NCBI GenBank assembly: GCA_005879315.1
Contig: VBLC01000087.1
Location: 1-34,125, forward strand
DNA from: Deltaproteobacteria bacterium
GTDB lineage: Bacteria > Myxococcota > Myxococcia > Myxococcales > 40CM-4-68-19
Direction: 5' to 3'
Length of the DNA: 34,125 nucleotides
The stretch's first letter is position 1, and the number at the start of each line of letters is the position of its first letter. Made by a program: the position numbers and the translations under genes. Under the pieces are notes generated by a model, which saw only the letters and a program-made list of their open reading frames with translations, made no database searches and had not been told where the DNA came from. This document shows positions 1 through 7,508 of the stretch, in pieces.

Positions 1-820
1 GTGTCGACCGTGCAGCTCGTCTTGCAGGCCGTCGCTCCGCACGAGTAGGGGGTGCAAGCGGTCGTGCTCGGAGCAGGGCAGGCGCCGGCTCCATTGCAGC
101 TCGCCGCCGCCGTCGCGGTGCCGCTGCTGCAGCTCGCGCTGCGGCAGGAGCTCGCCGGATAGGCGCACGCCGCGGTGATCACGCCATTGCAGCTGCCGCC
201 GCAGGAGCTGCCGTCCGTCGCGCAGGCCGCGCGCGCGCCGTGCGGTGCACCGCTGACGGCGGTGCAGGTGCCGACGCTGCCGGCGACGTCGCAGGCCTGG
301 CACTGGCTGCCGCATGCGCTGTTGCAGCAGATGCCATCGACGCAGTTGGCGTTGGTGCACTGGTTGTTCGCGCTGCAGGTCGCGCCGTTGGCCTTCTTCG
401 CGACGCAGGCGCCGGCGCTGCAGTAGTCGCCGGAGATGCAATCGGTGTCGACAGCGCAGCTCGTCTTGCAGGCCGTCGGCCCGCAGACGTACGGAGTGCA
501 GGCCGTGACCACCGAGGAGGGGCACGTCCCCGTCCCGTTGCAACTCGCCGCGCTGGTCGCCGTTCCGGCCGAGCAAGTTCCGGCGCGGCACACCGTCGAA
601 CCCGCGGGATACGCGCAGGCGTTGGCCATGGTGCCGTCGCAGGACCCGCCGCAGGCGCTGCCATCCGTGGTGCAAGCGGTACGGCTTCCGTGCGGAGCGC
701 CGGTCGCGTTGGTGCAGGTGCCGACGCTGCCCGCCACGTCGCAGGCCTGGCACTGTCCGCCGCAGGCGCTGTTGCAGCAGACGCCGTCTACGCAGTTGGC
801 CGCTGCGCACTCGCTCCCCG
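1..820 (-). repeat. Tandem Cys-rich coding repeat, about 444-450 bp period
   Basis: Blocks at 265-362 and 715-812 are nearly identical (offset 450 bp), and the block at 1-27 matches 445-471 (offset 444 bp). In protein terms each unit runs through CCNSACG, QCQACDVAGSVGTC, APHG, SCGGSC, CNG.G.CP and TACKTSC. The second unit is still running at the window edge, so more copies may follow. Confidence 0.8.
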
Positions 821-2861
821 CGCCGCAGGCGGTGCCGTAGTCCTTGAGGAACGCGGCCACGACCGTGTGGTTCGCCGCAACCGCCGAGATCGTGTACGAG
901 TTCGACACGACCAGCCCGGTGACGTCGGAGCCGTTGTCGGTCAGCTGTGAAAGCTTGTACCCGGCCGCCGGCGAAATGGTGCAGGCGCTCGACTGATTGT
1001 GCAACACCGGCGAAGTGCAGGAGATGTTCCCGTTTCCGGCCGGCGCGCTGGCGGTGATGGTGAAGCTTTGCGGAATGAACCTGGCCGTCACCGTCGTGTT
1101 CGAGGCGGGGCTGATGTTGCAAGGGTTCGTCGTGCCCGTGCAGCCGCCGCTCCAGCTGGAAAAGGAATCGCCCGGCACGGCGGTGGCGGTGAGCGAGAGC
1201 AGATTTCCGGTGACGAAATTCGCCGACGCAGAGGTGCAGGCGGAGCCGCAGTTGATCGCCGCCGGGCTGCTCACCACCGTGCCCAGGCCGCCGCCGGTCG
1301 AGTCCTTCTGCACCGTCACCGCCACGACCGTGCCGATGTCGTTGGTGACGGCCGCGCGGTCGTTGGTGGTGTCGGGGTCGGTCGTTCCGGAACCGTTTGC
1401 GACGTTGACGACGTTGGTGACGCGGCTCGTGCCGCTGCCCGAGACGACGCTGGCGTTGAGCAGGTACGTCGCCGAGGCCCCGGAAGGAAGAGTGACGGTG
1501 GTGTTGATGTTGCCGCTGCCGCTCGCGGCGCCGCAGCTGCCGCCGCCGGCCGCCGAGCAGGTCCAGGTGGCGCTGGTGAGCTGGGCCGGAAGGGTATCGA
1601 CGACGGTGGCGTTGGTGGCCGTCACCGGGCCGGCGTTGCTGACGACGATGGTGTACGTGAGCGCCTGGCTCCAGGCCACGCCCGCGGTCCCATCGGTCAT
1701 CGTCACCGAGAGGTCGGCGTAGCTCACGGCCGAGGTCACGGCGGTCGCGGCCAGAGGTCCGAGGAGCGCAGCGTCGCTGTCGCTGCGCACCGTGTAGTTG
1801 TTGTTGGAGATGGTGCCCGTGGCGCCTGCAGCGATGGCGGTGACCAACGTGAAGTTGAGCGCCGAGAGCGGATTCATCGAGCCGAAGTTGCAGGTCACCG
1901 TTCCCGCCGCGCCGACTGCCGGCGTGGTGCAGACCGCGCCGGCCGGCGCAGTCAAGGAGACGAAAGTGGTCTGCGGCGGCGTGGGCGCATCGACGATGAC
2001 GTTGGCGGCCGCCGTCGCGCCTGAATTGTTCACCGCGTACCGCGTCGTGAGGTTGCTCCCCGCATTCGCCTGCTGAGGCGCGTGCGCCACCACCGACAGC
2101 CCCGGCAAGAAAGCGCCGAAAGCGTCGACGTACGCCTCGCCCCAGTGGCCTCCCAGAGAGCAGCCCGCGCCGATCACTTGCGCCTGGACGGTGTCGCCGA
2201 TGGCGATCGATCCGGCCGTGCCAGGTACGTCCACGACCTGCCAGTTCGTATAGGTCACTGCGCCGCTGCCCGTGCCGGGGTCGGACTGCCAGGGCGCGCT
2301 CGCGTCGTTGGCGTAGTTGAAGCGCGAGAAGAGCGTGATGTTCTGGGTGACGTTGGTGACGAGCACGTAGTAGTACGGCTGCTGCGTGTTCGTGTGCGCG
2401 GGGTTCTGCAGCACCGGCGCCACCACGAAGCGGACGTGAATCTGCCCGTCGGCCGAGTCCACGTCGGCCGCGGTGGTGGACATGGACTGGGTGAGCAGGT
2501 TGACGTTGCGGGTCGTGCCGCCTTCGTTGATCACCGCCGACCAGCTGCCGTAGCGGGGATAGCGCAGCGTCGCGGCCGCGCTCAACCCAAAGGGGACCTG
2601 CGGCGTAGCCCCGTTCCGCGCGTACGTGCGCGCGGTGCCGCCGGCTTGTAGATTCAGATCGGTGACGCTCGCCGGAGGATACGTGATCCCCGGGTTGATG
2701 TTGGTCGTCACCGTCCAGTTGCTGAGATTGCCCGACTCGAATCCGCCGTTGCTGAAGAGCGCGATGGGCGCGCTCGTTCGCGCAGCATGCCACGCAGGCT
2801 GCTGCTCCGCGGAACGCGAGCAAGCAGCGAGCGCGACAAACAGTGCTACAGACCTGCGCAT
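1..2861 (-). CDS. DUF11/Cys-rich repeat surface lipoprotein (3' end cut by window)
   Basis: Open from the ATG at 2861 to the window edge, 953 full codons with no stop, so the C-terminus lies outside. The N-terminus is a lipoprotein signal (MRRSVALFVALAAC, Cys14). Residues about 37-250 form an adhesin/jelly-roll-like region beginning NGGFESGNLSNW. Residues about 252-364 and 379-509 are two DUF11-type beta domains. Residues about 512-675 are two InlB-like B-repeat domains (TVTARF, VVAAFL endings). From about 676 it becomes extremely Cys-rich, with at least two tandem units of about 150 residues carrying VDGVCCNSACG and QCQACDVAGSVGTCT. Domain names are by eye. It is probably anchored in the outer membrane and exposed, with many disulfides. 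The exact role is unknown; adhesion or cell-cell contact is an inference. No strong Shine-Dalgarno precedes the ATG, but the signal peptide supports this start. Confidence 0.85.
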   Translation of the reverse strand, partial: MRRSVALFVALAACSRSAEQQPAWHAARTSAPIALFSNGGFESGNLSNWTVTTNINPGITYPPASVTDLNLQAGGTARTYARNGATPQVPFGLSAAATLRYPRYGSWSAVINEGGTTRNVNLLTQSMSTTAADVDSADGQIHVRFVVAPVLQNPAHTNTQQPYYYVLVTNVTQNITLFSRFNYANDASAPWQSDPGTGSGAVTYTNWQVVDVPGTAGSIAIGDTVQAQVIGAGCSLGGHWGEAYVDAFGAFLPGLSVVAHAPQQANAGSNLTTRYAVNNSGATAAANVIVDAPTPPQTTFVSLTAPAGAVCTTPAVGAAGTVTCNFGSMNPLSALNFTLVTAIAAGATGTISNNNYTVRSDSDAALLGPLAATAVTSAVSYADLSVTMTDGTAGVAWSQALTYTIVVSNAGPVTATNATVVDTLPAQLTSATWTCSAAGGGSCGAASGSGNINTTVTLPSGASATYLLNASVVSGSGTSRVTNVVNVANGSGTTDPDTTNDRAAVTNDIGTVVAVTVQKDSTGGGLGTVVSSPAAINCGSACTSASANFVTGNLLSLTATAVPGDSFSSWSGGCTGTTNPCNISPASNTTVTARFIPQSFTITASAPAGNGNISCTSPVLHNQSSACTISPAAGYKLSQLTDNGSDVTGLVVSNSYTISAVAANHTVVAAFLKDYGTACGAGSECAAANCVDGVCCNSACGGQCQACDVAGSVGTCTNATGAPHGSRTACTTDGSACGGSCDGTMANACAYPAGSTVCRAGTCSAGTATSAASCNGTGTCPSSVVTACTPYVCGPTACKTSCAVDTDCISGDYCSAGACVAKKANGATCSANNQCTNANCVDGICCNSACGSQCQACDVAGSVGTCTAVSGAPHGARAACATDGSSCGGSCNGVITAACAYPASSCRSASCSSGTATAAASCNGAGACPAPSTTACTPYSCGATACKTSCTVD

Positions 2862-2917
2862 GGCGGCGTCCGACCGGTTGCTCGGGCGCCCATCGCACGA
2901 GTGACGGCTTGTCAACA

Positions 2918-2946
2918 GTCCTACTAGACAGCCACTCGTCTGTCAA
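2918..2946 (-). promoter_or_regulatory. Sigma-70-type promoter for the Cys-rich lipoprotein
   Basis: On the minus strand TTGACA (2946-2941) is followed after exactly 17 bp by TAGGAC (2923-2918). A perfect -35 with optimal spacing lies about 57 bp upstream of the ATG at 2861. The region is unusually AT-rich for this window. A GACAG-N8-CTGTC inverted repeat (2927-2944) overlaps the -35 and spacer, and a TACATGTA palindrome lies at 2964-2971, just upstream; both could be regulator sites. Confidence 0.55.
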
Positions 2947-3011
2947 AGAAAAATGCCTGTAATTACATGTAGTTAACTTGCGGCGCTGCTGTGTCCGCCA
3001 CGCACAGGACG

Positions 3012-3329
3012 TTAGTGTTGTACTTTTTTCTCTTGGCGCACCACGTCACCCTGCGCGTCGCGCTCCTTGGTTTCCGTCACCTTCGTCTTGCTGTCCCGAG
3101 TGCCAGGGCCCTGATGTTCCTGGGTAGTTTCGGTCTTGCTGACCGTCCCGCCGCCTGGGCGAGAGCGCGCCTTGGAGACGACTTTCGTTCGGTGCTTGGT
3201 CCGCGAGGTCGTGTGCTTCTTCTCGATGCGGACGTCGTTCTTGCCCTGTTTCACTTCTACCTGGTCGTCGGCCCGCGCGGATGAGGCGATGAGCCCCAGT
3301 GCTGCGAGCGCGCATGCGATGAGTTTCAT
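3012..3329 (-). CDS. Small secreted, highly charged protein
   Basis: 105 residues. Residues 1-20 are a clear Sec signal peptide (MKLIACALAALGLIASSARA) with likely cleavage before DDQVEV. The mature part is almost wholly hydrophilic, rich in Lys, Arg, Glu, Thr and Gln (EKKHTTSRTKHRTK, TKVTETKERDAQ), with no Cys and no recognised domain, so it is probably disordered or extended in the periplasm. The ATG at 3329 is preferred over one six codons upstream because AGGAG (3339-3335 on this strand) sits 5 nt before it. It is divergent from the molybdoenzyme at 3364 with only 34 bp between starts. I do not recognise a family; no function can be assigned. Confidence 0.7.
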   Translation of the reverse strand: MKLIACALAALGLIASSARADDQVEVKQGKNDVRIEKKHTTSRTKHRTKVVSKARSRPGGGTVSKTETTQEHQGPGTRDSKTKVTETKERDAQGDVVRQEKKVQH

Positions 3330-3363
3330 GGCTGCTCCTTTCCGCAAACGTACTTACCTCCCG

Positions 3364-4428
3364 ATGGACGCGCACCTAACTTGCCTGTCGGGAGAGCCCT
3401 TGCCACAGGACAGGATCGAGCTTCTGGCCGAGCGGCCGGACGTCCGCCGCGAGGCGCTCAACGCCGAGACGCCGCTCGGCGCGCTCGAGCAGTTCATCAC
3501 GCCCGTCGAATACCGGTTCGTGCGAAACCATTTTCCTGCGCCACGGATCGCGCCGGACCATCCCGTCGTCATCGGCGGCGCAGTGGCGAATCCGCTCCAG
3601 CTCTCGCCCGACGAGTTGCGCGCGATGCATGCGACCACCGCCACCGTCACGACCGAATGCGCAGGCAACAGCCGCAATACCCTCGTGCCGCCGGTCAACG
3701 GCGAGCAATGGGGACAAGGGGCAGTCGCGACCTCGCAATGGACGGGCGTGCCGCTGCGCGATCTCCTCCAGCGCGCCGGGTTGAAGGAGACGGCCGTGGA
3801 GATCCTCTTCGCAGGGGCCGATCGCGGCGCGGGGCCGGGCGAGCAGTTCATCCGCTCGCTGCCCTTGGACAAAGCGCTCGACCCCGACACGCTGGTCGCC
3901 TGGGAGATGAACGGTGCGCCCATCCCGCTCGAGTTCGGCGGGCCCCTTCGGCTGATCGTCCCCGACTGGTACGGGATGGCGAGCGTGAAATGGCTGGAGC
4001 GCATCGAGGCGCTCGAACAATCCTACGCCGGGCCCTTCCAAACCGAGAGCTACGTCTACGCGCCGGGCGCGCCGGTGACGCTGATTCGGCCAAAGTCGCT
4101 CTTCACCGAGCCTGCGCGAGCTTCGATCGTGCGCGCCGGGGCAGTGCAGCTGCGGGGCCTGGCGTGGGCAGGCCGAGGTCTCGCGCGAGTGGAGATCTCG
4201 GTCGGCTCCGGCGACCGCGACTGGCGGCCCGCGCGGCTACTCGGTCCCGCGCTGCCGCACGCCTGGCGCCGCTTCGAGCTGGTCTGGAACGTGAGCGCAA
4301 AGGGCCGCTACCTCGTTCGCTGCCGCGCGACCGATCGCACCGGGGAATCGCAGCCGGACTTGCCGGAGCGGAATCCGCTCGGCTACGGCGCCAACGGGGT
4401 AGAGCAGCTCGCCGTTACCATCGTCTAG
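3364..4428 (+). CDS. Sulfite-oxidase-family molybdopterin oxidoreductase
   Basis: 354 residues. It matches the oxidoreductase molybdopterin-binding domain followed by a Mo-co dimerisation domain, as in sulfite oxidase. Visible marks are the FVRNHF motif (about 52-57), the TTECAGNSRN segment whose Cys99 is the expected molybdenum ligand, GVPLRDLL, VPDWYGMASVKWL and the C-terminal Ig-like dimerisation region ending NPLGYGANGVEQ. No heme b5 domain and no Tat or Sec signal is seen from the ATG at 3364, so a cytoplasmic location is implied unless the true start is upstream; the frame is open back to 3136 but that stretch overlaps the opposing gene. Substrate is not determinable: sulfite or another S/N-oxide are possible. 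No good Shine-Dalgarno. Its stop overlaps the convergent gene by 4 bp. Confidence 0.85.
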   Translation: MDAHLTCLSGEPLPQDRIELLAERPDVRREALNAETPLGALEQFITPVEYRFVRNHFPAPRIAPDHPVVIGGAVANPLQLSPDELRAMHATTATVTTECAGNSRNTLVPPVNGEQWGQGAVATSQWTGVPLRDLLQRAGLKETAVEILFAGADRGAGPGEQFIRSLPLDKALDPDTLVAWEMNGAPIPLEFGGPLRLIVPDWYGMASVKWLERIEALEQSYAGPFQTESYVYAPGAPVTLIRPKSLFTEPARASIVRAGAVQLRGLAWAGRGLARVEISVGSGDRDWRPARLLGPALPHAWRRFELVWNVSAKGRYLVRCRATDRTGESQPDLPERNPLGYGANGVEQLAVTIV

Positions 4429-5330
4429 GTGTTCGCGAGGATGGCCTTGGCGGTGTCGCGATAGGTGCGTCCGAGCACGCCGCAGAGCGTGCCGAGAAAC
4501 TTGAAGCTCACCGTAAAGTTCAGGCGGGTGGCTTTCTCCAGCATGTCGGGCTCGACCTTGGCGAGCGTGGCGGGCGTCACCGCGACCACTGAGGCCGACC
4601 GCGGTTTTCCGTCGACGAACGACATGATGCCGAAGATGTCGCGGTCGCCCAGCGTCGCCAGCGTGCGGTCGGGCTCGCCCGCCTTCACGCGCTTGCGCAC
4701 TTCCATCTGGCCCTTGCCGATGACGTAGAAGGAGCGCGAGGTTTCCCCCTCCGCCACGACCGTCTCGCCTTTTCTGGCGGCGAGCGTCTGGCCGAGCAGC
4801 GAGAGCCACGACGCCTCCTCCTCGCTGAGGTGCGGCGCTCTTCCTGCGGTGGCGCTGGCCGGCGGGGCAGGGCGCGAGATCCCCGGCGGCGGCGGCGCCA
4901 GCTTGGCTGCGACTTCGTTTGCCGAGCGAACCTTCTCGGAGATGGAGCGGCAATAGACCGCGAGCAAGCCGCTCGCCAGCGAGCGGCGCGCCTTGAGCTC
5001 GCGCTTGAGCGGATGTTTGTTCACCGCACGGACGATGGTGTCTTCTCGAGCGACGTAGCGGATGCCGCCCTCGGGGAGATCCGCGAAGGCCTCGAGCTCG
5101 CCGAAGATGTCGCCGGCGGCGAGCTGCCCCAGGTTGACCTCCCCGGATTTCGTCTTGGCGCGCATCTCCACGCTGCCCTTGGCGATGAGATAGAGCGACT
5201 CGCCCGCCTGGCCGCTCACCGGGATTTCCTCGCCAGACTTGAACTCGTCGAGCTTGGAGAGCGCCTCCAGCCGATCGCGGTCCTTGGGATCGAGGACCTC
5301 GAACCGTTCGCTGGTAGCGAAGGCGGCCAT
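4425..5330 (-). CDS. Tandem cyclic-nucleotide-binding-domain protein
   Basis: 301 residues with two Crp/PKA-type cNMP-binding beta-barrels, about residues 8-125 and 170-295, joined by a Pro/Ala-rich linker (APPPPGISRPAPPAS). No HTH, kinase or membrane segment is visible, so it looks like a stand-alone cytoplasmic sensor or scaffold. The phosphate-binding cassettes are imperfect. The first has FGELEAF but lacks the PR-x-A pair (reads GGIRYVA); the second has KPRSASV but reads FGIMSF where Gly-Glu-Leu is expected. cAMP binding is therefore uncertain. The gene lies 51 bp downstream of the FGE-like gene on the same strand and is probably cotranscribed. Its 3' end overlaps the molybdoenzyme gene by 4 bp tail to tail. 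Confidence 0.85.
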   Translation of the reverse strand: MAAFATSERFEVLDPKDRDRLEALSKLDEFKSGEEIPVSGQAGESLYLIAKGSVEMRAKTKSGEVNLGQLAAGDIFGELEAFADLPEGGIRYVAREDTIVRAVNKHPLKRELKARRSLASGLLAVYCRSISEKVRSANEVAAKLAPPPPGISRPAPPASATAGRAPHLSEEEASWLSLLGQTLAARKGETVVAEGETSRSFYVIGKGQMEVRKRVKAGEPDRTLATLGDRDIFGIMSFVDGKPRSASVVAVTPATLAKVEPDMLEKATRLNFTVSFKFLGTLCGVLGRTYRDTAKAILANT

Positions 5331-5381
5331 GCGGTGCGGAGGCTGCCCGATCCCCGCGCTTTGTCAACCGGCGGGCGGTGC

Positions 5382-6056
5382 TCAGCGGGCGAGCCGGAAG
5401 CCGAGGTTGGAGAAGCGCGCGTCGGGCGGCCAGGCGTTGCGATTGCTGCAGCGGAGCTGGGGAGGATGCGCGTTCCATGCGCCGCCTCGCGCGCTCTTGA
5501 GACCCGGCGCGAACCCGTCCGCGCACCACTCCCAGACGTTGCCCGCGCAGTCGAGCGCTCCCCAAGGGCTCTTGTTCTGCGGGAAGCTTCCGACGGGCAG
5601 CGTGTGCCTCGGCCCGCCCCGGTGGGCGGCGAAGGAAGGCTGCCATTCGTCTCCCCAGGGATAGCGGCGGCCCTCATCGCCGCGCGCTGCGCGCTCCCAT
5701 TCAGCTTCGCTGGGCAGGCGCATTCCGGAAAAGCGCGCAAAGGCCTCGGCCTCGTACCAGCTCACGCCGACGATCGGCTGATCCGGAGCGAGATAGTCGC
5801 GCCAGGCCTCATCGTCCCAGAAGCGCGGCTTCTCGATGTCGTTCCTGGTGCGGAAGGCCCAGCCGTCGTCGGACCAGAAGGCGCGCTCGGCATGACCGCG
5901 GCCGACGAAGGGCGCGTATTCCTCGTTCGTGACGGGGACCAGGCCGATCTCATACGCGCCCGTCTCGACCAGCCGCTTGGGGTGCTCGTTGTCCGCCCCT
6001 TCAGGCGGGTCGCTGCCCATCCAGAATCGCCCGGCGGGGATGGCGCAGAGCCGCAT
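5382..6056 (-). CDS. FGE/SUMF1-like (formylglycine-generating-enzyme fold) protein
   Basis: 224 residues spanning one FGE-sulfatase domain: IPAGRFWMGSD at the N-terminus, PVTNEEYAPFV, PIVGVSWYEAEAFARF, RLPSEAEWERAARG, YPWGDEW, NVWEWCAD, ARGGAWN and the closing NLGFRLAR. True FGEs use two cysteines in a C-x4-C arrangement to oxidise a sulfatase Cys. Here only one Cys (LRCSNRN) sits near the second position and the first appears as Asn/Ala, so it is probably not a sulfatase activator. Such relatives often modify or bind other substrates, or act beside signalling proteins. The ATG is fixed by an in-frame TAG 12 nt upstream. No signal peptide. Upstream of the cNMP-domain gene in a likely two-gene operon. 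Confidence 0.85.
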   Translation of the reverse strand: MRLCAIPAGRFWMGSDPPEGADNEHPKRLVETGAYEIGLVPVTNEEYAPFVGRGHAERAFWSDDGWAFRTRNDIEKPRFWDDEAWRDYLAPDQPIVGVSWYEAEAFARFSGMRLPSEAEWERAARGDEGRRYPWGDEWQPSFAAHRGGPRHTLPVGSFPQNKSPWGALDCAGNVWEWCADGFAPGLKSARGGAWNAHPPQLRCSNRNAWPPDARFSNLGFRLAR

Positions 6057-6083
6057 CGGCCGACGCTACAACAGCTCGCGCGC

Positions 6084-6130
6084 AAAAAAAGGAGGACGCC
6101 TCCCGGGGGAAAAGATGGGGGACGTCCTCC
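6084..6130 (-). terminator. Hairpin plus T7 tract in the leader of the FGE-like gene
   Basis: On the minus strand GGAGGACG (6130-6123) pairs perfectly with CGTCCTCC (6098-6091) and is followed by seven T (6090-6084). This is a rho-independent terminator shape. It ends only 27 nt before the ATG at 6056, leaving little room for a promoter after it; it may be a second terminator in tandem with the one at 6191-6236, or an attenuator. Confidence 0.55.
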
Positions 6131-6190
6131 CGCGGCTCCGCCGGGGCGCGGCGGAGGTCCAAGCCGCAGGAACCTCACCGCGCCGGGAAG

Positions 6191-6236
6191 ATAAAAATGA
6201 AGACTCCGGGCCCCGGCATTGCGCCGGAGCCCGGAG
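6191..6236 (-). terminator. Rho-independent terminator after the 387-aa lipoprotein gene
   Basis: On the minus strand CTCCGGGC (6236-6229) and GCCCGGAG (6211-6204) form the outer stem. An inner CCGGC/GCCGG stem continues it after one mismatch with a 5-nt loop, followed by TCTTCATTTTTAT. It lies 15 bp past the stop at 6251. Confidence 0.75.
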
Positions 6237-6250
6237 CGAAAGAGCCTCCG

Positions 6251-7414
6251 CTACCACTGATTGGGGAAGGGGTAGGGCTTGGTGAAGTCGATCGCGCCGA
6301 AGTTGAAGTCGTGCGTGTTGTCGGCCAGCGTCGGGGGAAGGCCGCCCAGCTGCGGGTCACAGGGCGAGCTGCCGACGGCGGCCGAATTGCCGCTGATCGT
6401 GACGCCGTTCTTGTCCTCGAGCTTGATGATCCAGTAGCCCTCGGCCGGCGCGCTCGTGGTCTGACCCTGCGCGCAGGCGGCGCCCATCCAGGTGTCGTCG
6501 GTGGGGATCTGCCCGCCGGTCGCCTTGGCATCGCTGCGGCCGTGGATTCCGCCGTCGCTCGCCTTGTACCAGCGCGCCACGGCGACCAGGTCCGATTGAG
6601 CGGTCGCGGTGCTCGTCACGCAGAGCGCGACGGTGTCCTCGAACTCGAAGCTGCCGCCCACGCTGGGCTCGCGCTCCCAGACATACTCGCCGGTGCGCGG
6701 GCCGTGCGGGTCGCCTTCTTCGGGCAAGAAGGCGGTCAGCTTGACGGTAGCGACGCGCTTCTCGCCCTTGGCCGGATCGCGGACGTTGTCGAAGGTGTCG
6801 CTCACCTTGCCGGTGGCGCGCTCGGTCGGAATCACGGAATGGAGTGCGGTGAAGTCGAAGTTGATCGCCCCGGAGTTCTCCACGGCAACCGCGGCGCTGG
6901 TCGAGGTATCCGTCTTGGCCGGGCCCTTGTGGGTGAGCGAGCCGTCCATCACCTTGACGAAGTCGCCGGTGGTCTTGATGTCCAGCTCGAAGTCATACGT
7001 GACCGAGCCGTCGCTATTGGTGGTGGAGGTGATGGTCAGCTTGCGGTCGATGCCGTCCTTGACGCTCTCCCAGGTGCCGGTGCCGGCGCCGAGCAGCTTG
7101 GGGTTGTCCTTGATCAGCTCCTCGACGTGCCGCAGATGCTTGAAGAAGTGTCGATTGAGGCGGCCGATGAGCTCGTGGCTGCGATCGAAGAGATGCGGCT
7201 GGCAGGAGGGTGCGGCGGCCGCAGCGTCTTGCTGGATGGCGCCGGTGTTGCCCGAAGCCGCGGGCGGGGCCATGTCCGCATCGGTCTGCGAGAGCGCGAC
7301 CTTGTTGTAGGTGGGTGCGTTCGCCGCCATCTCCGCGGCGGTGACGTTGCTGTTGCCCATGGTGCCGCCGCACGCTGCGAGCGCGCCGGCGAGAGTGAGA
7401 AGAAGTCGCTTCAT
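6251..7414 (-). CDS. Lipoprotein of unknown function
   Basis: 387 residues. The N-terminus MKRLLLTLAGALAAC carries a lipobox with Cys15, so it is probably membrane-anchored and periplasm- or surface-facing. After a low-complexity Ala/Thr/Asp linker (to about residue 70) it has a region CQPHLFDRSHELIGRLNRHF, then a beta-rich body with KLTITSTTNSDGSVTYDFEL, acidic and Thr-rich, and several later Cys. I recognise no catalytic motif or family. GGAGG sits 9 nt before the ATG at 7414, supporting the start. A strong terminator follows the stop. It is divergent from the HAD phosphatase gene with 94 bp between them. Confidence 0.8.
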   Translation of the reverse strand: MKRLLLTLAGALAACGGTMGNSNVTAAEMAANAPTYNKVALSQTDADMAPPAASGNTGAIQQDAAAAAPSCQPHLFDRSHELIGRLNRHFFKHLRHVEELIKDNPKLLGAGTGTWESVKDGIDRKLTITSTTNSDGSVTYDFELDIKTTGDFVKVMDGSLTHKGPAKTDTSTSAAVAVENSGAINFDFTALHSVIPTERATGKVSDTFDNVRDPAKGEKRVATVKLTAFLPEEGDPHGPRTGEYVWEREPSVGGSFEFEDTVALCVTSTATAQSDLVAVARWYKASDGGIHGRSDAKATGGQIPTDDTWMGAACAQGQTTSAPAEGYWIIKLEDKNGVTISGNSAAVGSSPCDPQLGGLPPTLADNTHDFNFGAIDFTKPYPFPNQW

Positions 7415-7508
7415 TTTTCAGTGTCCTCCAGAAGAGTTCCGCACCAGGGAACCGGCGCCCCGCCGGGGGGTTAAGGTGTGGTAGGAGGTGCGACCTCTCG
7501 GAGAGGCG

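Noticed and set aside
1-820. Repeats near the left edge considered as a CRISPR array or satellite.
   Set aside because: The period is about 450 bp and in frame with a coding repeat of a Cys-rich protein; no short repeat/spacer structure.
5382-6056. Genuine formylglycine-generating enzyme (sulfatase activator).
   Set aside because: Only one Cys is present in the active-site segment and no sulfatase gene is in the window.
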